64,000 bases of DNA, taken from positions 248,001-312,000 of the forward strand of contig NZ_CANMTE010000004.1 in the NCBI RefSeq assembly GCF_947500795.1. Reading direction: 5' to 3'. Under the pieces are notes generated by a model that saw only the letters and a program-made list of their open reading frames with translations, was not told where the DNA came from and made no database searches. Both the position numbers and the translations under genes were made by a program. The DNA is from an uncultured Gelidibacter sp. (GTDB lineage Bacteria; Bacteroidota; Bacteroidia; Flavobacteriales; Flavobacteriaceae). How positions within the stretch are numbered: the first letter of the stretch is position 1; each line of letters opens with the position of its first letter. Positions 53,783 to 64,000 of the stretch are shown piece after piece.

Positions 53783-54106
53783 CTAAATTACTTCATTTGA
53801 TTTTTTAGAAAATCTCACTTTTTTATCGCCTTCTACTCTAAATCCAACACGTGTTGTTTCACCTTTACCACTTAATAGTGATAAGTTGGAAATATGAATA
53901 GGCGCTTCTTTCTCTACAATGCCACCTTGAGGGTTTTGTGCACTTGGTTTCGTATGTTTCTTAACCATGTTCACACCTTCTACGATCGCTTTGTTCTTAT
54001 CTTTTAAGATCTTTACAACTTTACCTTCTGTACCTTTATGGTCTCCAGCAATTACTTGTACTGTATCTCCCGATTTTATTTTAAACTTTGTCATCTTATT
54101 AGTCAT
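53783..54106 (-). CDS. rplX: 50S ribosomal protein L24 (start possibly 54094)
   Basis: [42 protein letters not shown]. Confidence 0.95.
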   Translation of the reverse strand: MTNKMTKFKIKSGDTVQVIAGDHKGTEGKVVKILKDKNKAIVEGVNMVKKHTKPSAQNPQGGIVEKEAPIHISNLSLLSGKGETTRVGFRVEGDKKVRFSKKSNEVI

Positions 54107-54474
54107 TAAAGCACTTCAGGTGCCAATGATACAATTTTCATGAATTGCTTATCACGAAGTTCTCTTGCAACAGGTCCGAAAACACGTGTGCCTCTCATTT
54201 CTCCTTGCGGATTTAAAAGTACACAAGCATTGTCATCAAATCTGATATAAGATCCGTCTGGACGTCTTACTTCCTTCTTGGTACGTACAACAACGGCTGT
54301 AGAAACAGCACCTTTCTTAACGTTACCATTAGGCGTTGCATCTTTTACAGAAACAACTATCTTGTCACCTACAGAAGCATATCTTCTTTTAGTACCACCT
54401 AGAACGCGGATAGTTAAAACTTCCTTCGCTCCAGTGTTATCAGCTACTTTTAATCTTGATTCTTGTTGTAACAT
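54106..54474 (-). CDS. rplN: 50S ribosomal protein L14
   Basis: [27 protein letters not shown]. Confidence 0.97.
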   Translation of the reverse strand: MLQQESRLKVADNTGAKEVLTIRVLGGTKRRYASVGDKIVVSVKDATPNGNVKKGAVSTAVVVRTKKEVRRPDGSYIRFDDNACVLLNPQGEMRGTRVFGPVARELRDKQFMKIVSLAPEVL

Positions 54475-54476
54475 AA

Positions 54477-54734
54477 TTACTTCGCTCTTTCAATTATTTC
54501 TACTAATCTCCAACATTTAGATTTAGATAAAGGTCTTGTTTCCATGATCTTTACTGTATCTCCAATGTTACAGTCATTTGTCTCATCGTGTGCAACGTAT
54601 TTTTTCGTCTTTAACACGAATTTACCATACATAGGGTGTTTTACTTTCTTAACTTCAGAAACCACAATTGATTTCATCATTTTGTTACTAGTAACAATCC
54701 CTATACGTTCTTTTCTTAAATTTCTTTTTTCCAT
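54477..54734 (-). CDS. rpsQ: 30S ribosomal protein S17
   Basis: [33 protein letters not shown]. Confidence 0.96.
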   Translation of the reverse strand: MEKRNLRKERIGIVTSNKMMKSIVVSEVKKVKHPMYGKFVLKTKKYVAHDETNDCNIGDTVKIMETRPLSKSKCWRLVEIIERAK

Positions 54735-54752
54735 CTTTCAGCGGAATACAAA

Positions 54753-54944
54753 TTATTGTACTTCTCTTTTAGTTAATTCGGTTGCAATTCTTGCTACAGA
54801 ACGTCTCACGTTGCGTAATTGAATCGGATTTTCTAAAGGCGAGATAGCATGTGCCATGTTCAGGTCAGCATAACTCTTTTTAGTTTCACCTAACTTTTCT
54901 TGTAATTCAGCTGTAGAAAGCTGTTTAATTTCTGATTGCTTCAT
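54753..54944 (-). CDS. rpmC: 50S ribosomal protein L29
   Basis: MKQSEIKQLSTAELQEKLGETKKSYADLNMAHAISPLENPIQLRNVRRSVARI. Confidence 0.95.
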   Translation of the reverse strand: MKQSEIKQLSTAELQEKLGETKKSYADLNMAHAISPLENPIQLRNVRRSVARIATELTKREVQ

Positions 54945-54956
54945 AATATCTATGTA

Positions 54957-55382
54957 TTAAGCTTCGTAATCTCTAGCGATTAAGAATTTAGTTTTTACAG
55001 GTAATTTTTGTGCTGCCAAACGTAATGCTTCTTTAGCAACCTCCAATGGCACGCCACCTACTTCAAACATAATTCTACCTGGTTTCACTACAGCAACCCA
55101 ATATTCTACAGCACCTTTACCTTTACCCATACGTACTTCAAGAGGCTTCTTGGTGATAGGCTTGTCTGGATATACTTTGATCCAAAGCTGACCTTCTCTT
55201 TTCATAAAACGTGTAGCTGCAATACGAGCTGCTTCAATTTGTCGAGATGTTAAAAACATTCCCGTTTCGTGTACCGATTTTATACCGAACATTCCATTTG
55301 AAAGTTCATGTCCTCTTCCGGAATTTCCTTTCATGCGGCCTTTATGCTGCTTACGGAATTTTGTCTTTCTAGGTTGTAACAT
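54957..55382 (-). CDS. rplP: 50S ribosomal protein L16
   Basis: [19 protein letters not shown]...[25 protein letters not shown]. Confidence 0.97.
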   Translation of the reverse strand: MLQPRKTKFRKQHKGRMKGNSGRGHELSNGMFGIKSVHETGMFLTSRQIEAARIAATRFMKREGQLWIKVYPDKPITKKPLEVRMGKGKGAVEYWVAVVKPGRIMFEVGGVPLEVAKEALRLAAQKLPVKTKFLIARDYEA

Positions 55383-55401
55383 TTTTCTTTAACTTTAAAA
55401 A

Positions 55402-56133
55402 TTACTTTCTACGACGAGGTTTGTTGTTCCCACCGCGTCTTGGCGCATCAGATCCTCCTTTGCCGCCTTGTTTTTTGGATAATCCAACAAGCGGGGAAAG
55501 ATCTCTCTTACCATACACTTCACCTTTCATGATCCACACTTTAACACCCAATCTACCGTAGGTAGTATGTGCCTCAACTAAAGCATAGTCAATATCAGCT
55601 CTAAACGTCGATAATGGAATTCTTCCTTCTTTGTAGTGCTCAGAACGTGCCATTTCAGCTCCGTTTAAACGACCACTAATTTGGATCTTGATACCTTCAG
55701 CATTCATACGCATTGTTGCAGCGATTGCCATTTTAATGGCACGTCTGTAAGAAATACGATTCTCGATTTGACGAGCAACGCTAGATGCTACTAAAAATGC
55801 ATCCAATTCTGGTCTCTTGATCTCGAAGATGTTCAATTGAACTTCCTTATCTGTAATTTTCTTAAGCTCTTCTTTTAACTTGTCTACCTCTTGACCACCT
55901 TTCCCGATAATGATACCAGGTCTTGCAGTTGTGATAGTAACGGTTACAAGTTTAAGCGTACGCTCAATAATTACTCTTGACACACTTGCTTTAGATAAAC
56001 GAGCGTGAACATATTTTCTAATCTTATCGTCTTCAGCAAGTTTATCTCCATAATCATTGCCACCATACCAGTTAGATTCCCATCCTCTGATAATTCCTAA
56101 ACGATTTCCGATTGGATTTGTCTTTTGTCCCAT
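55402..56133 (-). CDS. rpsC: 30S ribosomal protein S3
   Basis: [25 protein letters not shown] domain [16 protein letters not shown]. Confidence 0.97.
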   Translation of the reverse strand: MGQKTNPIGNRLGIIRGWESNWYGGNDYGDKLAEDDKIRKYVHARLSKASVSRVIIERTLKLVTVTITTARPGIIIGKGGQEVDKLKEELKKITDKEVQLNIFEIKRPELDAFLVASSVARQIENRISYRRAIKMAIAATMRMNAEGIKIQISGRLNGAEMARSEHYKEGRIPLSTFRADIDYALVEAHTTYGRLGVKVWIMKGEVYGKRDLSPLVGLSKKQGGKGGSDAPRRGGNNKPRRRK

Positions 56134-56141
56134 ATCTCTAT

Positions 56142-56549
56142 TTAAGCTTGTGTATTATTGTTTGCTCCAATAACCACTGTTACGTGGTTAGAACGTTTTC
56201 TAATTCTGTGTGCACGACCTTGAGGTGCTGGACGTAATCTTTTTAACATTGCGCCACCATCTACTCTGATCTCTTTAACGAACAAGTCAGCATCTTCAAT
56301 GCTTGCATCTTCGTTTTTTGCTTGCCAATTGGCAATTGCTGAAAGCACCAACTTCTCTAAACGACGAGATGCTTCTTTAGGGCTAAACCTTAAGATATTA
56401 AGAGCCATTTCAGCTTTTTGTCCTCTAACCAAATCCGCAACTAAGCGCATTTTTCTTGGTGATGTAGGACAGTTATTAAGCTTTGCAAAAGCAATGTGCT
56501 TTTTCTCTTCCTTAATAGCGTCTGCCATTTGTTTTTTACGACTTCCCAT
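56142..56549 (-). CDS. rplV: 50S ribosomal protein L22
   Basis: [48 protein letters not shown]. Confidence 0.97.
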   Translation of the reverse strand: MGSRKKQMADAIKEEKKHIAFAKLNNCPTSPRKMRLVADLVRGQKAEMALNILRFSPKEASRRLEKLVLSAIANWQAKNEDASIEDADLFVKEIRVDGGAMLKRLRPAPQGRAHRIRKRSNHVTVVIGANNNTQA

Positions 56550-56557
56550 AGCTCTAC

Positions 56558-56836
56558 TTATTTTTTACCTTTATTTTTAGCACCCGCATGACCTCTAAAA
56601 GATCGTGTTGGTGAAAATTCTCCTAATTTGTGACCTACCATATTCTCAGTTACGAAAACTGGTACAAATTGACGACCATTGTGAACAGCGATTGTTTGTC
56701 CAACAAAATCCGGTGAAATCATAGAGGCTCTAGACCACGTTTTGATAACCGTCTTTTTGTTTGAAGCTACATTCTCTTCAACTTTTTTACTCAATTTATA
56801 ATGGATGTAAGGTCCTTTTTTTAATGAACGTGCCAT
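56558..56836 (-). CDS. rpsS: 30S ribosomal protein S19
   Basis: [19 protein letters not shown]...[19 protein letters not shown]. Confidence 0.97.
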   Translation of the reverse strand: MARSLKKGPYIHYKLSKKVEENVASNKKTVIKTWSRASMISPDFVGQTIAVHNGRQFVPVFVTENMVGHKLGEFSPTRSFRGHAGAKNKGKK

Positions 56837-56846
56837 ATTATCTCAA

Positions 56847-57674
56847 TTATTTCTTTCTACGTTCTACAATATATTTATTACTCGCTTTTGTTTTAGAACG
56901 GGTTCTATAACCTTTAGCAGGTATACCATTTCTAGAACGTGGATGACCACCTGAAGACTTACCTTCACCACCACCCATTGGGTGATCGACTGGGTTCATC
57001 ACTACTGGTCTCGTACGTGGACGTCTACCTAACCATCTTGATCTACCTGCTTTACCAGATACTGTCAATTGATGATCAGAGTTAGATACAGCTCCAATAG
57101 TTGCCATACATTCTACAAGCACTAAACGTGTTTCACCAGAAGGTAATTTAATAGTTGCGAATTTTCCATCTCTCGCCATTAACTGAGCGAATGCACCAGC
57201 ACTTCTTGCCATGATTGCTCCTTGTCCAGGACGCAATTCGATACAAGAGATAATAGTACCAAGTGGAACATACTTAAGGATCATTGCGTTTCCAATTTCT
57301 GGAGCAACACCTTCAGTACCAGAAACTACAGTTTGCCCAACTTGTAAACCATTTTGAGCAATGATGTAACGTTTTTCACCGTCTTGATAATTCAATAAAG
57401 CGATAAATGCTGTTCTGTTTGGATCGTACTCGATAGACGCTACCTCTGCTGGAATTCCAGTTTTGTTACGTTTGAAATCGATAACACGATACTTTCTTTT
57501 ATGACCACCACCAATATAGCGCATGGTCATTTTTCCTTGACTGTTTCTACCACCAGATCTTTTGTTCGGAACGAGTAAACTCTTTTCCGGCTTATCAGTA
57601 GTAATGGCGTCAAATCCATTAACTACTCTAAATCGCTGACCTGCTGTGATCGGTTTTAATTTTCTTACTGACAT
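56847..57674 (-). CDS. rplB: 50S ribosomal protein L2
   Basis: [55 protein letters not shown]. Confidence 0.98.
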   Translation of the reverse strand: MSVRKLKPITAGQRFRVVNGFDAITTDKPEKSLLVPNKRSGGRNSQGKMTMRYIGGGHKRKYRVIDFKRNKTGIPAEVASIEYDPNRTAFIALLNYQDGEKRYIIAQNGLQVGQTVVSGTEGVAPEIGNAMILKYVPLGTIISCIELRPGQGAIMARSAGAFAQLMARDGKFATIKLPSGETRLVLVECMATIGAVSNSDHQLTVSGKAGRSRWLGRRPRTRPVVMNPVDHPMGGGEGKSSGGHPRSRNGIPAKGYRTRSKTKASNKYIVERRKK

Positions 57675-57684
57675 TTGTCTTTAA

Positions 57685-57975
57685 TTACATGTTAGTGTAT
57701 AAATCAATAGATTCACCTTCCGCCAGTTGTACAATTGCTTTTTTAACAGCATTTGTTTTACCATTCTGAATACCTGTCTTTGTGTGACGGGTTCTTCTAT
57801 CTGGACGGACATTTATAGTGCGAACTTTTTCAACGGAAACGCCATAAGCAGCTTCCACCGCTTTTTTTATTTCAACCTTGTTCGCCTTCGTATTCACTTG
57901 GAAGCTAAAGCAGTTGTTTAACTCGCTATTAGCAGTCGCTTTTTCAGTGATTATAGGTTTAATTAAGATGCTCAT
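57685..57975 (-). CDS. rplW: 50S ribosomal protein L23
   Basis: LIKPIITEKATANSELNNCFSFQVNTKANKVEIKKAVEAAYGV. Confidence 0.96.
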   Translation of the reverse strand: MSILIKPIITEKATANSELNNCFSFQVNTKANKVEIKKAVEAAYGVSVEKVRTINVRPDRRTRHTKTGIQNGKTNAVKKAIVQLAEGESIDLYTNM

Positions 57976-57981
57976 GTTTCC

Positions 57982-58611
57982 TTATTTACTTAAATTCGAT
58001 TCAATTCCTTCTAAAGAGCTCTCTAAAAGGACTAATTTATTTGCATTTAAAATCTTGTAAGTGCTTAATTCTGAGTTCATTATGACATCAGAGCCTTTTA
58101 AATTGCGTGACGACAAATATACATTATTATTTGAGGCACCCAACACAAACAAAGATTTTTTACCCTCAACACCCAACGCTTTCAATACGTTAGTGAAGTT
58201 TTTGGTTTTTGGAGAATCAAAATTGAAATCTTCCATAACCACAATCGCGTCATCATTAGCTTTCATTGTCAAGGCTGATTTACGTGCTAAACGCTTAAGA
58301 CCTTTGTTCAATTTGAAGCTATAGTTTCTTGGTCTTGGACCAAACATACGTCCACCACCTTTAAATACACCAGACTTGATAGATCCTGCACGTGCTGTAC
58401 CGGTACCTTTTTGTTTCTTTATCTTACGTGTACTACCAGAGATTTCTGCTCTTTCTTTAGCCTTATGCGTTCCTTGACGTTGGTTAGCAAGATATTGCTT
58501 AACGTCTAAGTATACTGCATGGTTATTAGGCTCAATAGCAAACACATCTGCAGAAAGTTCAACCTCTCTACCTGTGCTTTTTCCGTTTATATCTACAACT
58601 GCTACTTTCAT
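57982..58611 (-). CDS. rplD: 50S ribosomal protein L4
   Basis: [51 protein letters not shown]. Confidence 0.97.
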   Translation of the reverse strand: MKVAVVDINGKSTGREVELSADVFAIEPNNHAVYLDVKQYLANQRQGTHKAKERAEISGSTRKIKKQKGTGTARAGSIKSGVFKGGGRMFGPRPRNYSFKLNKGLKRLARKSALTMKANDDAIVVMEDFNFDSPKTKNFTNVLKALGVEGKKSLFVLGASNNNVYLSSRNLKGSDVIMNSELSTYKILNANKLVLLESSLEGIESNLSK

Positions 58612-59228
58612 TATTTCTGAATAATTACATAAGAATTTTTATGACCAGGAACACATCCTTTAACCACCAATAAGTTCTTTTCAGGAACTACTTTGTAAAC
58701 TCTTAAATTTTCAACATTCACTCTCTCGCCACCCATTCTTCCGGCCATTTTCATTCCTTTGAATACTCTCGCAGGGTATGAAGCAGCACCAATAGAACCT
58801 GGAGCTCTTAAACGGTTATGTTGACCATGCGTAGCTTGACCAACTCCACCAAAACCATGACGTTTTACAACCCCTTGGAATCCTTTTCCTTTAGATGTAC
58901 CAGCAATATCAACATATTCACCTTCTATGAAATGATCTACTGTAATAGCATCACCTAATTTGTAATCTTCTCCAAATCCTTGGAATTCAACGACTTTTCT
59001 TTTAACAGAAGTACCGGCTTTCTTAGCATGACCTGCTTCAGCTTTTGTGGCGCTTTTCTCTGTCTTGTCATCGAAACCAAGTTGAAGAGCACTATACCCG
59101 TCAACCTCTTCGGTTCTGACTTGGGTAACGATACATGGACCTGCTTCAATAACGGTACAAGGAATGTTCTTTCCGTTCTCGTCGTAGATACTGGTCATAC
59201 CGATTTTTTTTCCAATTAACCCAGACAT
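58611..59228 (-). CDS. rplC: 50S ribosomal protein L3
   Basis: [39 protein letters not shown]; start trimmed from 59255. Confidence 0.96.
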   Translation of the reverse strand: MSGLIGKKIGMTSIYDENGKNIPCTVIEAGPCIVTQVRTEEVDGYSALQLGFDDKTEKSATKAEAGHAKKAGTSVKRKVVEFQGFGEDYKLGDAITVDHFIEGEYVDIAGTSKGKGFQGVVKRHGFGGVGQATHGQHNRLRAPGSIGAASYPARVFKGMKMAGRMGGERVNVENLRVYKVVPEKNLLVVKGCVPGHKNSYVIIQK

Positions 59229-59253
59229 AAATATTAATTTGTTTGTTATGGAC

Positions 59254-59307
59254 AATTCACGACTTGCCCGCTATTGTTTTTTTTTGATAGATAATTCGCG
59301 ACTTACC
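59254..59307 (-). repeat. Direct repeat pair in rpsJ-rplC spacer
   Basis: AATTCACGACTTGCC (59254) and AATTCGCGACTTACC (59293). Confidence 0.5.
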
Positions 59308-59325
59308 TACTTACTATTGAAAAAT

Positions 59326-59477
59326 ATTCAGGGCCGAAAATACTTCAGCCCTGAATGTATTTTTACCGTTTTTCCCTCGCTCGCAGCTCGGGACATGTTT
59401 ATCCTCGCGAATGCGGGGATCTTTTGATCAATGACAACGTATCGTCATCCAATTTTGAGACACCTGCCTTCGCAGGT
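59326..59477. repeat. Cluster of palindromes in rpsJ-rplC spacer
   Basis: ATTCAGGGC..GCCCTGAAT (59326-59356); ATCCTCGC-GAAT-GCGGGGAT (59401-59420); ACCTGC-CTTC-GCAGGT (59462-59477). Confidence 0.7.
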
Positions 59478-59481
59478 ATAA

Positions 59482-59787
59482 CTAAACTTTGATCTCTACT
59501 TCTACACCACTTGGTAACTCAAGTTTCATCAAAGCATCAATTGTTTTTGATGAAGAGCTATAGATATCCAAAAGTCTCTTGTAAGAACTTAATTGGAACT
59601 GCTCTCTAGCTTTCTTGTTAACGTGTGGTGAACGTAAAACCGTAAAGATTTTTTTATTTGTTGGTAAAGGAATTGGTCCAGTAACAACTGCTCCAGTACT
59701 TTTTACCGTTTTAACAATCTTATCAGCAGACTTGTCTACCAACATGTGATCGTAAGATTTTAGTTTTATTCTGATTTTTTGACTCAT
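59482..59787 (-). CDS. rpsJ: 30S ribosomal protein S10
   Basis: [43 protein letters not shown]. Confidence 0.97.
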   Translation of the reverse strand: MSQKIRIKLKSYDHMLVDKSADKIVKTVKSTGAVVTGPIPLPTNKKIFTVLRSPHVNKKAREQFQLSSYKRLLDIYSSSSKTIDALMKLELPSGVEVEIKV

Positions 59788-59798
59788 TTTCTTAAAAT

Positions 59799-61928
59799 TT
59801 AAGCTTCTACGCCTCCTTTAGCTGCTTTAATCACTTCTTCAGATATGTTAGAAGGTGTTTCAGCATAATGTGAAAATTCCATTGTTGATGTTGCACGACC
59901 TGAAGACAATGTTCTTAATGTAGTTACATAACCAAACATTTCTGATAATGGCACAGTTGCTTTTACAGTTTTAGCGCCAGCTCTGTCACCCATATCATTT
60001 ACTTGTCCTCTTCTTCTATTCAAATCTCCTACAATGTCACCCATGTTTTCTTCAGGTGTAATCACCTCAATCTTCATGATAGGTTCCATGATAACAGCTT
60101 TTGCAGCTTTTGCAGCATTTTTGAATCCAAGTTTCGCAGCCAACTCAAACGATAATTGATCAGAATCCACATCGTGGTAAGATCCATCAGTTAACGTCAC
60201 TTTCATAGCATCTACTTCGTAGCCTGCCAATGGACCGTTAACCATAGCCATTTTAAATCCTTTTTCAATTGAAGGGATAAATTCTTTAGGAACGTTTCCA
60301 CCTTTAATTGCAGAAATGAACTCTAAACCTACTTTACCTTCTTCAGCTGGTTCCAATGTAAATTGGATATCAGCAAATTTACCACGACCACCAGATTGTT
60401 TTTTGTAAACTTCTCTATGTTGTGCAGTTTTAGTAATTGCCTCTTTATATTCAACTTGTGGTGCACCTTGGTTAACCTCAACTTTGAATTCACGACGCAT
60501 ACGGTCTACAATAATATCTAAGTGAAGCTCACCCATTCCAGAAATAATAGTCTGTCCTGAAGATTCATCAGTTCTTACTGTAAATGTAGGATCTTCTTCT
60601 GCTAATTTAGCAAGGGCCATACCCATTTTATCAACGTCAGCTTTAGTTTTAGGCTCTACCGCGATACCAATTACTGGATCAGGGAAGTTCATTGATTCTA
60701 AAACAATTGGATGTTTCTCATCAGACATAGTATCACCAGTCTTGATATCTTTAAATCCTACTGCAGCTCCAATATCTCCTGCTTCGATAAAATCGATAGC
60801 ATTTTGTTTGTTAGCGTGCATTTGGTAGATACGAGAGATACGCTCTTTTTTACCTGAACGGTTGTTCAAGATGTAAGAACCTGCATCTAAACGACCAGAA
60901 TAAGCTCTAAAGAATGCTAAACGACCTACGAAAGGATCAGTAGCAATTTTAAATGCTAGAGCAGCAAAAGGTTCGTTAACACTTGGCTTACGTCTTTCTT
61001 CTTTATCAGTATCTGGGTTATACCCAACAACACTTTCTCTATCCATTGGAGAAGGTAAGTAACGACAAACCGCATCCAATAAGAATTGAACTCCTTTATT
61101 TTTGAATGATGACCCACATACCATTGGTATGATTGCCATATCCATAACAGCAGCTCTTAATGCAGCGTGTACTTCGTCTTCTGTAATAGAGTCTTCATCT
61201 TCCATGAATTTCTCTAATAAGTTCTCGTCGTAACTTGCTACTTCTTCGATTAAGTTCGCTCTAAATTCACGAACTTCATCTTTCATATCTGCTGGAATCT
61301 CAATCACGTCAAAAGTAGATCCGAAGTTATCATCATGCCATACAATAGCTCTGTTTTTAACTAAATCTACGATTCCTTTGAAATCTCCTTCATCTCCAAT
61401 AGGCAATACAATAGGCACTGCATTAGAACCTAGCATTTCCTTAACTTGTTTGTTAACTTCTAAAAAGTTAGCACCTTGACGGTCCATTTTGTTAACAAAC
61501 CCAATTCTTGGAACTTTATAATTATCGGCAAGTCTCCAGTTAGTTTCAGATTGTGGCTCAACGCCATCAACTGCACTAAACAAAAACACTAACCCATCAA
61601 GAACACGTAGTGAACGGTTTACTTCAACTGTAAAATCAACGTGACCCGGAGTATCAATAATATTGAAGTGGTAAGACTGAGCATCCTCAGTTGGCTCACC
61701 ATTCTCTCTTGGGAACGTCCAATCACATGTAGTCGCTGCAGACGTAATTGTAATACCTCTTTCAGCTTCTTGCTCCATCCAGTCCATTGTCGATGCACCT
61801 TCGTGAGTTTCTCCAATTTTATGGTTTACACCAGTATAAAATAAGATACGTTCTGTAGTTGTTGTTTTTCCAGCATCAATATGTGCTGCAATTCCTATAT
61901 TTCTTGTAAGTGTTAAATCTCTTGCCAT
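59799..61928 (-). CDS. fusA: Elongation factor G
   Basis: [49 protein letters not shown]. Confidence 0.98.
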   Translation of the reverse strand: MARDLTLTRNIGIAAHIDAGKTTTTERILFYTGVNHKIGETHEGASTMDWMEQEAERGITITSAATTCDWTFPRENGEPTEDAQSYHFNIIDTPGHVDFTVEVNRSLRVLDGLVFLFSAVDGVEPQSETNWRLADNYKVPRIGFVNKMDRQGANFLEVNKQVKEMLGSNAVPIVLPIGDEGDFKGIVDLVKNRAIVWHDDNFGSTFDVIEIPADMKDEVREFRANLIEEVASYDENLLEKFMEDEDSITEDEVHAALRAAVMDMAIIPMVCGSSFKNKGVQFLLDAVCRYLPSPMDRESVVGYNPDTDKEERRKPSVNEPFAALAFKIATDPFVGRLAFFRAYSGRLDAGSYILNNRSGKKERISRIYQMHANKQNAIDFIEAGDIGAAVGFKDIKTGDTMSDEKHPIVLESMNFPDPVIGIAVEPKTKADVDKMGMALAKLAEEDPTFTVRTDESSGQTIISGMGELHLDIIVDRMRREFKVEVNQGAPQVEYKEAITKTAQHREVYKKQSGGRGKFADIQFTLEPAEEGKVGLEFISAIKGGNVPKEFIPSIEKGFKMAMVNGPLAGYEVDAMKVTLTDGSYHDVDSDQLSFELAAKLGFKNAAKAAKAVIMEPIMKIEVITPEENMGDIVGDLNRRRGQVNDMGDRAGAKTVKATVPLSEMFGYVTTLRTLSSGRATSTMEFSHYAETPSNISEEVIKAAKGGVEA

Positions 61929-61931
61929 ATA

Positions 61932-62408
61932 TTAGAATCTAAAGTGTGAGAAAGCTTTATTAGCTTCTGCCATTTTATGAGTATCTAAACGCTTTTTAAC
62001 AGCTGCACCTTCTTCTTTGGCCGCAGCTAAAATTTCAGCAGCAAGTTTTGCAGGCATAGATTTCTCATTTCTTTTACGTGAGTAACTAATCAACCATTTC
62101 ATAGCTGTAGATACTTTACGGTCTGGACGAATTTGCATTGGGATTTGGAATGTTGCACCACCAACACGACGACTACGTACTTCGACGTGAGGCATTACGT
62201 TAGATAAAGCATCTTTCCATGTTTCCAAAGCTGTTTTTTCTTCGTCAGTTTTCTTTGCTTCTACAATGTCAATCGCATCGTAGAATACTTTAAAAGCTAC
62301 AGACTTTTTACCATCCCACATCATCATGTTAACGAAACGAGTTACTAACTGATCGTTAAAACGTGGATCCGGCAAAAGCGGTCTCTTTTTTGCTGCTCTT
62401 TTTCTCAT
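61932..62408 (-). CDS. rpsG: 30S ribosomal protein S7
   Basis: [36 protein letters not shown]. Confidence 0.97.
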   Translation of the reverse strand: MRKRAAKKRPLLPDPRFNDQLVTRFVNMMMWDGKKSVAFKVFYDAIDIVEAKKTDEEKTALETWKDALSNVMPHVEVRSRRVGGATFQIPMQIRPDRKVSTAMKWLISYSRKRNEKSMPAKLAAEILAAAKEEGAAVKKRLDTHKMAEANKAFSHFRF

Positions 62409-62429
62409 GTCTTCTTCTTAAAGTTTTAA

Positions 62430-62804
62430 TTACTTCTTAGGGCGTTTTGTTCCGTATTTAGATCTACGTTGCGTTCTACCTGTAACACCTGCGGTATCTA
62501 AGGCACCACGTACAATGTGATATCTAACTCCTGGCAAATCTTTTACCCTTCCACCTCTAACCAATACTATCGAGTGCTCCTGTAGGTTGTGACCTTCACC
62601 GCCGATGTATGCGTTAACCTCGTTTCCGTTTGTTAAACGAACCCTTGCTACCTTACGCATTGCTGAGTTAGGTTTCTTAGGTGTCGTCGTGTAAACACGA
62701 GTACACACACCACGTCTTTGTGGACACGAATCTAGGGCAACCGATTTACTCTTCTTGGCTATTTTGGTTCTTCCTGTTCGTACTAATTGTGAAATTGTTG
62801 GCAT
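62430..62804 (-). CDS. rpsL: 30S ribosomal protein S12
   Basis: [15 protein letters not shown]...[31 protein letters not shown]. Confidence 0.98.
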   Translation of the reverse strand: MPTISQLVRTGRTKIAKKSKSVALDSCPQRRGVCTRVYTTTPKKPNSAMRKVARVRLTNGNEVNAYIGGEGHNLQEHSIVLVRGGRVKDLPGVRYHIVRGALDTAGVTGRTQRRSKYGTKRPKK

Positions 62805-62849
62805 ATATTTCTATATAAATTTGTTTAACTCCTCGCTTTTGAGGGCTGC

Positions 62850-62880
62850 AAAGGTAGAAAATAAATTCGCTTTTTCAAAA
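62850..62880 (-). promoter_or_regulatory. Bacteroidetes-type promoter of the str/S10 cluster
   Basis: Minus strand TTTG-N19-TACCTTTG, ~46 nt upstream of rpsL. Confidence 0.7.
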
Positions 62881-62978
62881 GTAAATTGATTAATTTTCAA
62901 ATCTTTGGTAGATTATTTAACATTGAACCTGTTTTTAGATAAATTTTTCCTTTAGCTTTGAAAATCTTTAAGTTTTAC

Positions 62979-64000
62979 ATGACTTTAAAAATCTTCTCAT
63001 TTTTTTTTCTCTTTGGATGGTTCTCATCTCCAACACTATTAGCTCAAACTTTACATCTTACTGCAAATGGTAAAACTGAAGAGGAAACTAATTTTTTGGA
63101 GGGGCTTAATTATCAAAACGCATTTAGTGATTTTAACACCCTTAATGAGGAAGTTCAAAAAATCAAATCCAACTTAACACAGTATGGATATCTGGAAAGC
63201 CAATTTATCAATTTAGAAAAAACTACAGATTCATCATTTGTTGCTACCTATCATTTAGGTGTGCTTTATAAGAAAGCTCGAATTTATTTTGACATCGGTT
63301 TAAATGAAAAGATACTGAAATCAATTTCCAATACCATTACAGAAAATTATTTTGAAGTTGAATTACACAAACTCGAAACTTCGCTTCAGAATTTAAATAC
63401 TGAAATTGCGAATAATGGGGATCCATTTTCCACGCTTCAACTTATAAACATTAAAAAAGAGAACGGCATATTAGTGGCCGATTTAAAAATTGAGGATACT
63501 CACAAAAGAACAATTGACACTATTATTGTAAAAGGTTATGACAAGTTCCCCAAAGCTTACGTCAAACGTTATTTAAAACTTCAAGCGAAACAACCCTTCA
63601 ATTTAAAAACCATCAAACGGAAAACGCTAGATTTAGAAAATTTACACTTTGCAACTCAAATAAAAGAACCAGAAGTACTCTTCACAAAAGATTCTACTAT
63701 ACTATATATATATGTAGAAAAACAAAAAAGCAACACTTTTGATGGTTTCTTAGGATTTGGCACCAATACCAAAAGCAACAAAATAGAGTTCGATGGTTAT
63801 TTAAATCTCAATCTTATCAATACTCTTAATTATGGGGAGTCGTTTAGAGTGCTCTATAAAAGCGATGAAAACGACCAAAAGACATTCGACGTTAAAGCTA
63901 AACTGCCTTATTTGTTCGGATCACCAATCGGCACCCAAATTGGTCTAAATATTTTCAAAAGGGACTCTACCTTTATAACTACCTCTCAATTTGCAAAAGC
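62979..64000 (+). CDS. POTRA/outer-membrane-protein assembly (TamA/BamA-like) protein, truncated by window edge
   Basis: Manual translation MTLKIFSFFFLFGWFSSPTLLAQTLHLTANGKTEEETNFLEG...DTIIVKGYDKFPKAYVKRYLKLQAKQPFNLKTIKRKTLDLENLHFATQIKEPEVLF...; POTRA-like; open to window end. Confidence 0.7.
   Translation, partial: MTLKIFSFFFLFGWFSSPTLLAQTLHLTANGKTEEETNFLEGLNYQNAFSDFNTLNEEVQKIKSNLTQYGYLESQFINLEKTTDSSFVATYHLGVLYKKARIYFDIGLNEKILKSISNTITENYFEVELHKLETSLQNLNTEIANNGDPFSTLQLINIKKENGILVADLKIEDTHKRTIDTIIVKGYDKFPKAYVKRYLKLQAKQPFNLKTIKRKTLDLENLHFATQIKEPEVLFTKDSTILYIYVEKQKSNTFDGFLGFGTNTKSNKIEFDGYLNLNLINTLNYGESFRVLYKSDENDQKTFDVKAKLPYLFGSPIGTQIGLNIFKRDSTFITTSQFAK

Noticed and set aside
45301-62804. r-protein cluster organisation with carA-eno-gltA downstream
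   Set aside because: Gene order is consistent with what is known for Flavobacteriia; not novel in itself.

Overview
The window is a chromosomal segment of a Bacteroidota, most likely Flavobacteriaceae, genome. It is AT-rich and has TAnnTTTG-type promoters, a SecDF fusion, CtlX/DDAH-like enzymes, and a str-S10-spc-alpha ribosomal cluster followed by carA-eno-gltA. Nearly everything is core housekeeping. I see no CRISPR array, phage, transposase, defence island, rRNA or tRNA gene, so I found no spectacular accessory system. The observations most worth a second look are mostly non-coding: (1) a nested, highly structured 71-nt inverted-repeat element just 3' of mdh, with a G-U wobble favouring the mdh-sense RNA; (2) an unusual spacer rich in palindromes and direct repeats between rpsJ and rplC, inside the ribosomal operon; (3) several intergenic spacers next to translation or secretion genes (ffh, rplQ/rpoA, rpsK/rpsM) built of degenerate period-7 repeats; (4) a terminator whose 3' arm carries the -33 element of a promoter, splitting rpsK from rpsD; (5) a terminator-like hairpin in the gyrB 5' leader; (6) promoter boxes so close to the ATG of pyrE, rluF and queE that leaderless mRNAs are predicted; (7) a VOC/glyoxalase gene broken by an apparent 2-nt deletion. 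All calls come from reading the sequence. No database search was run.
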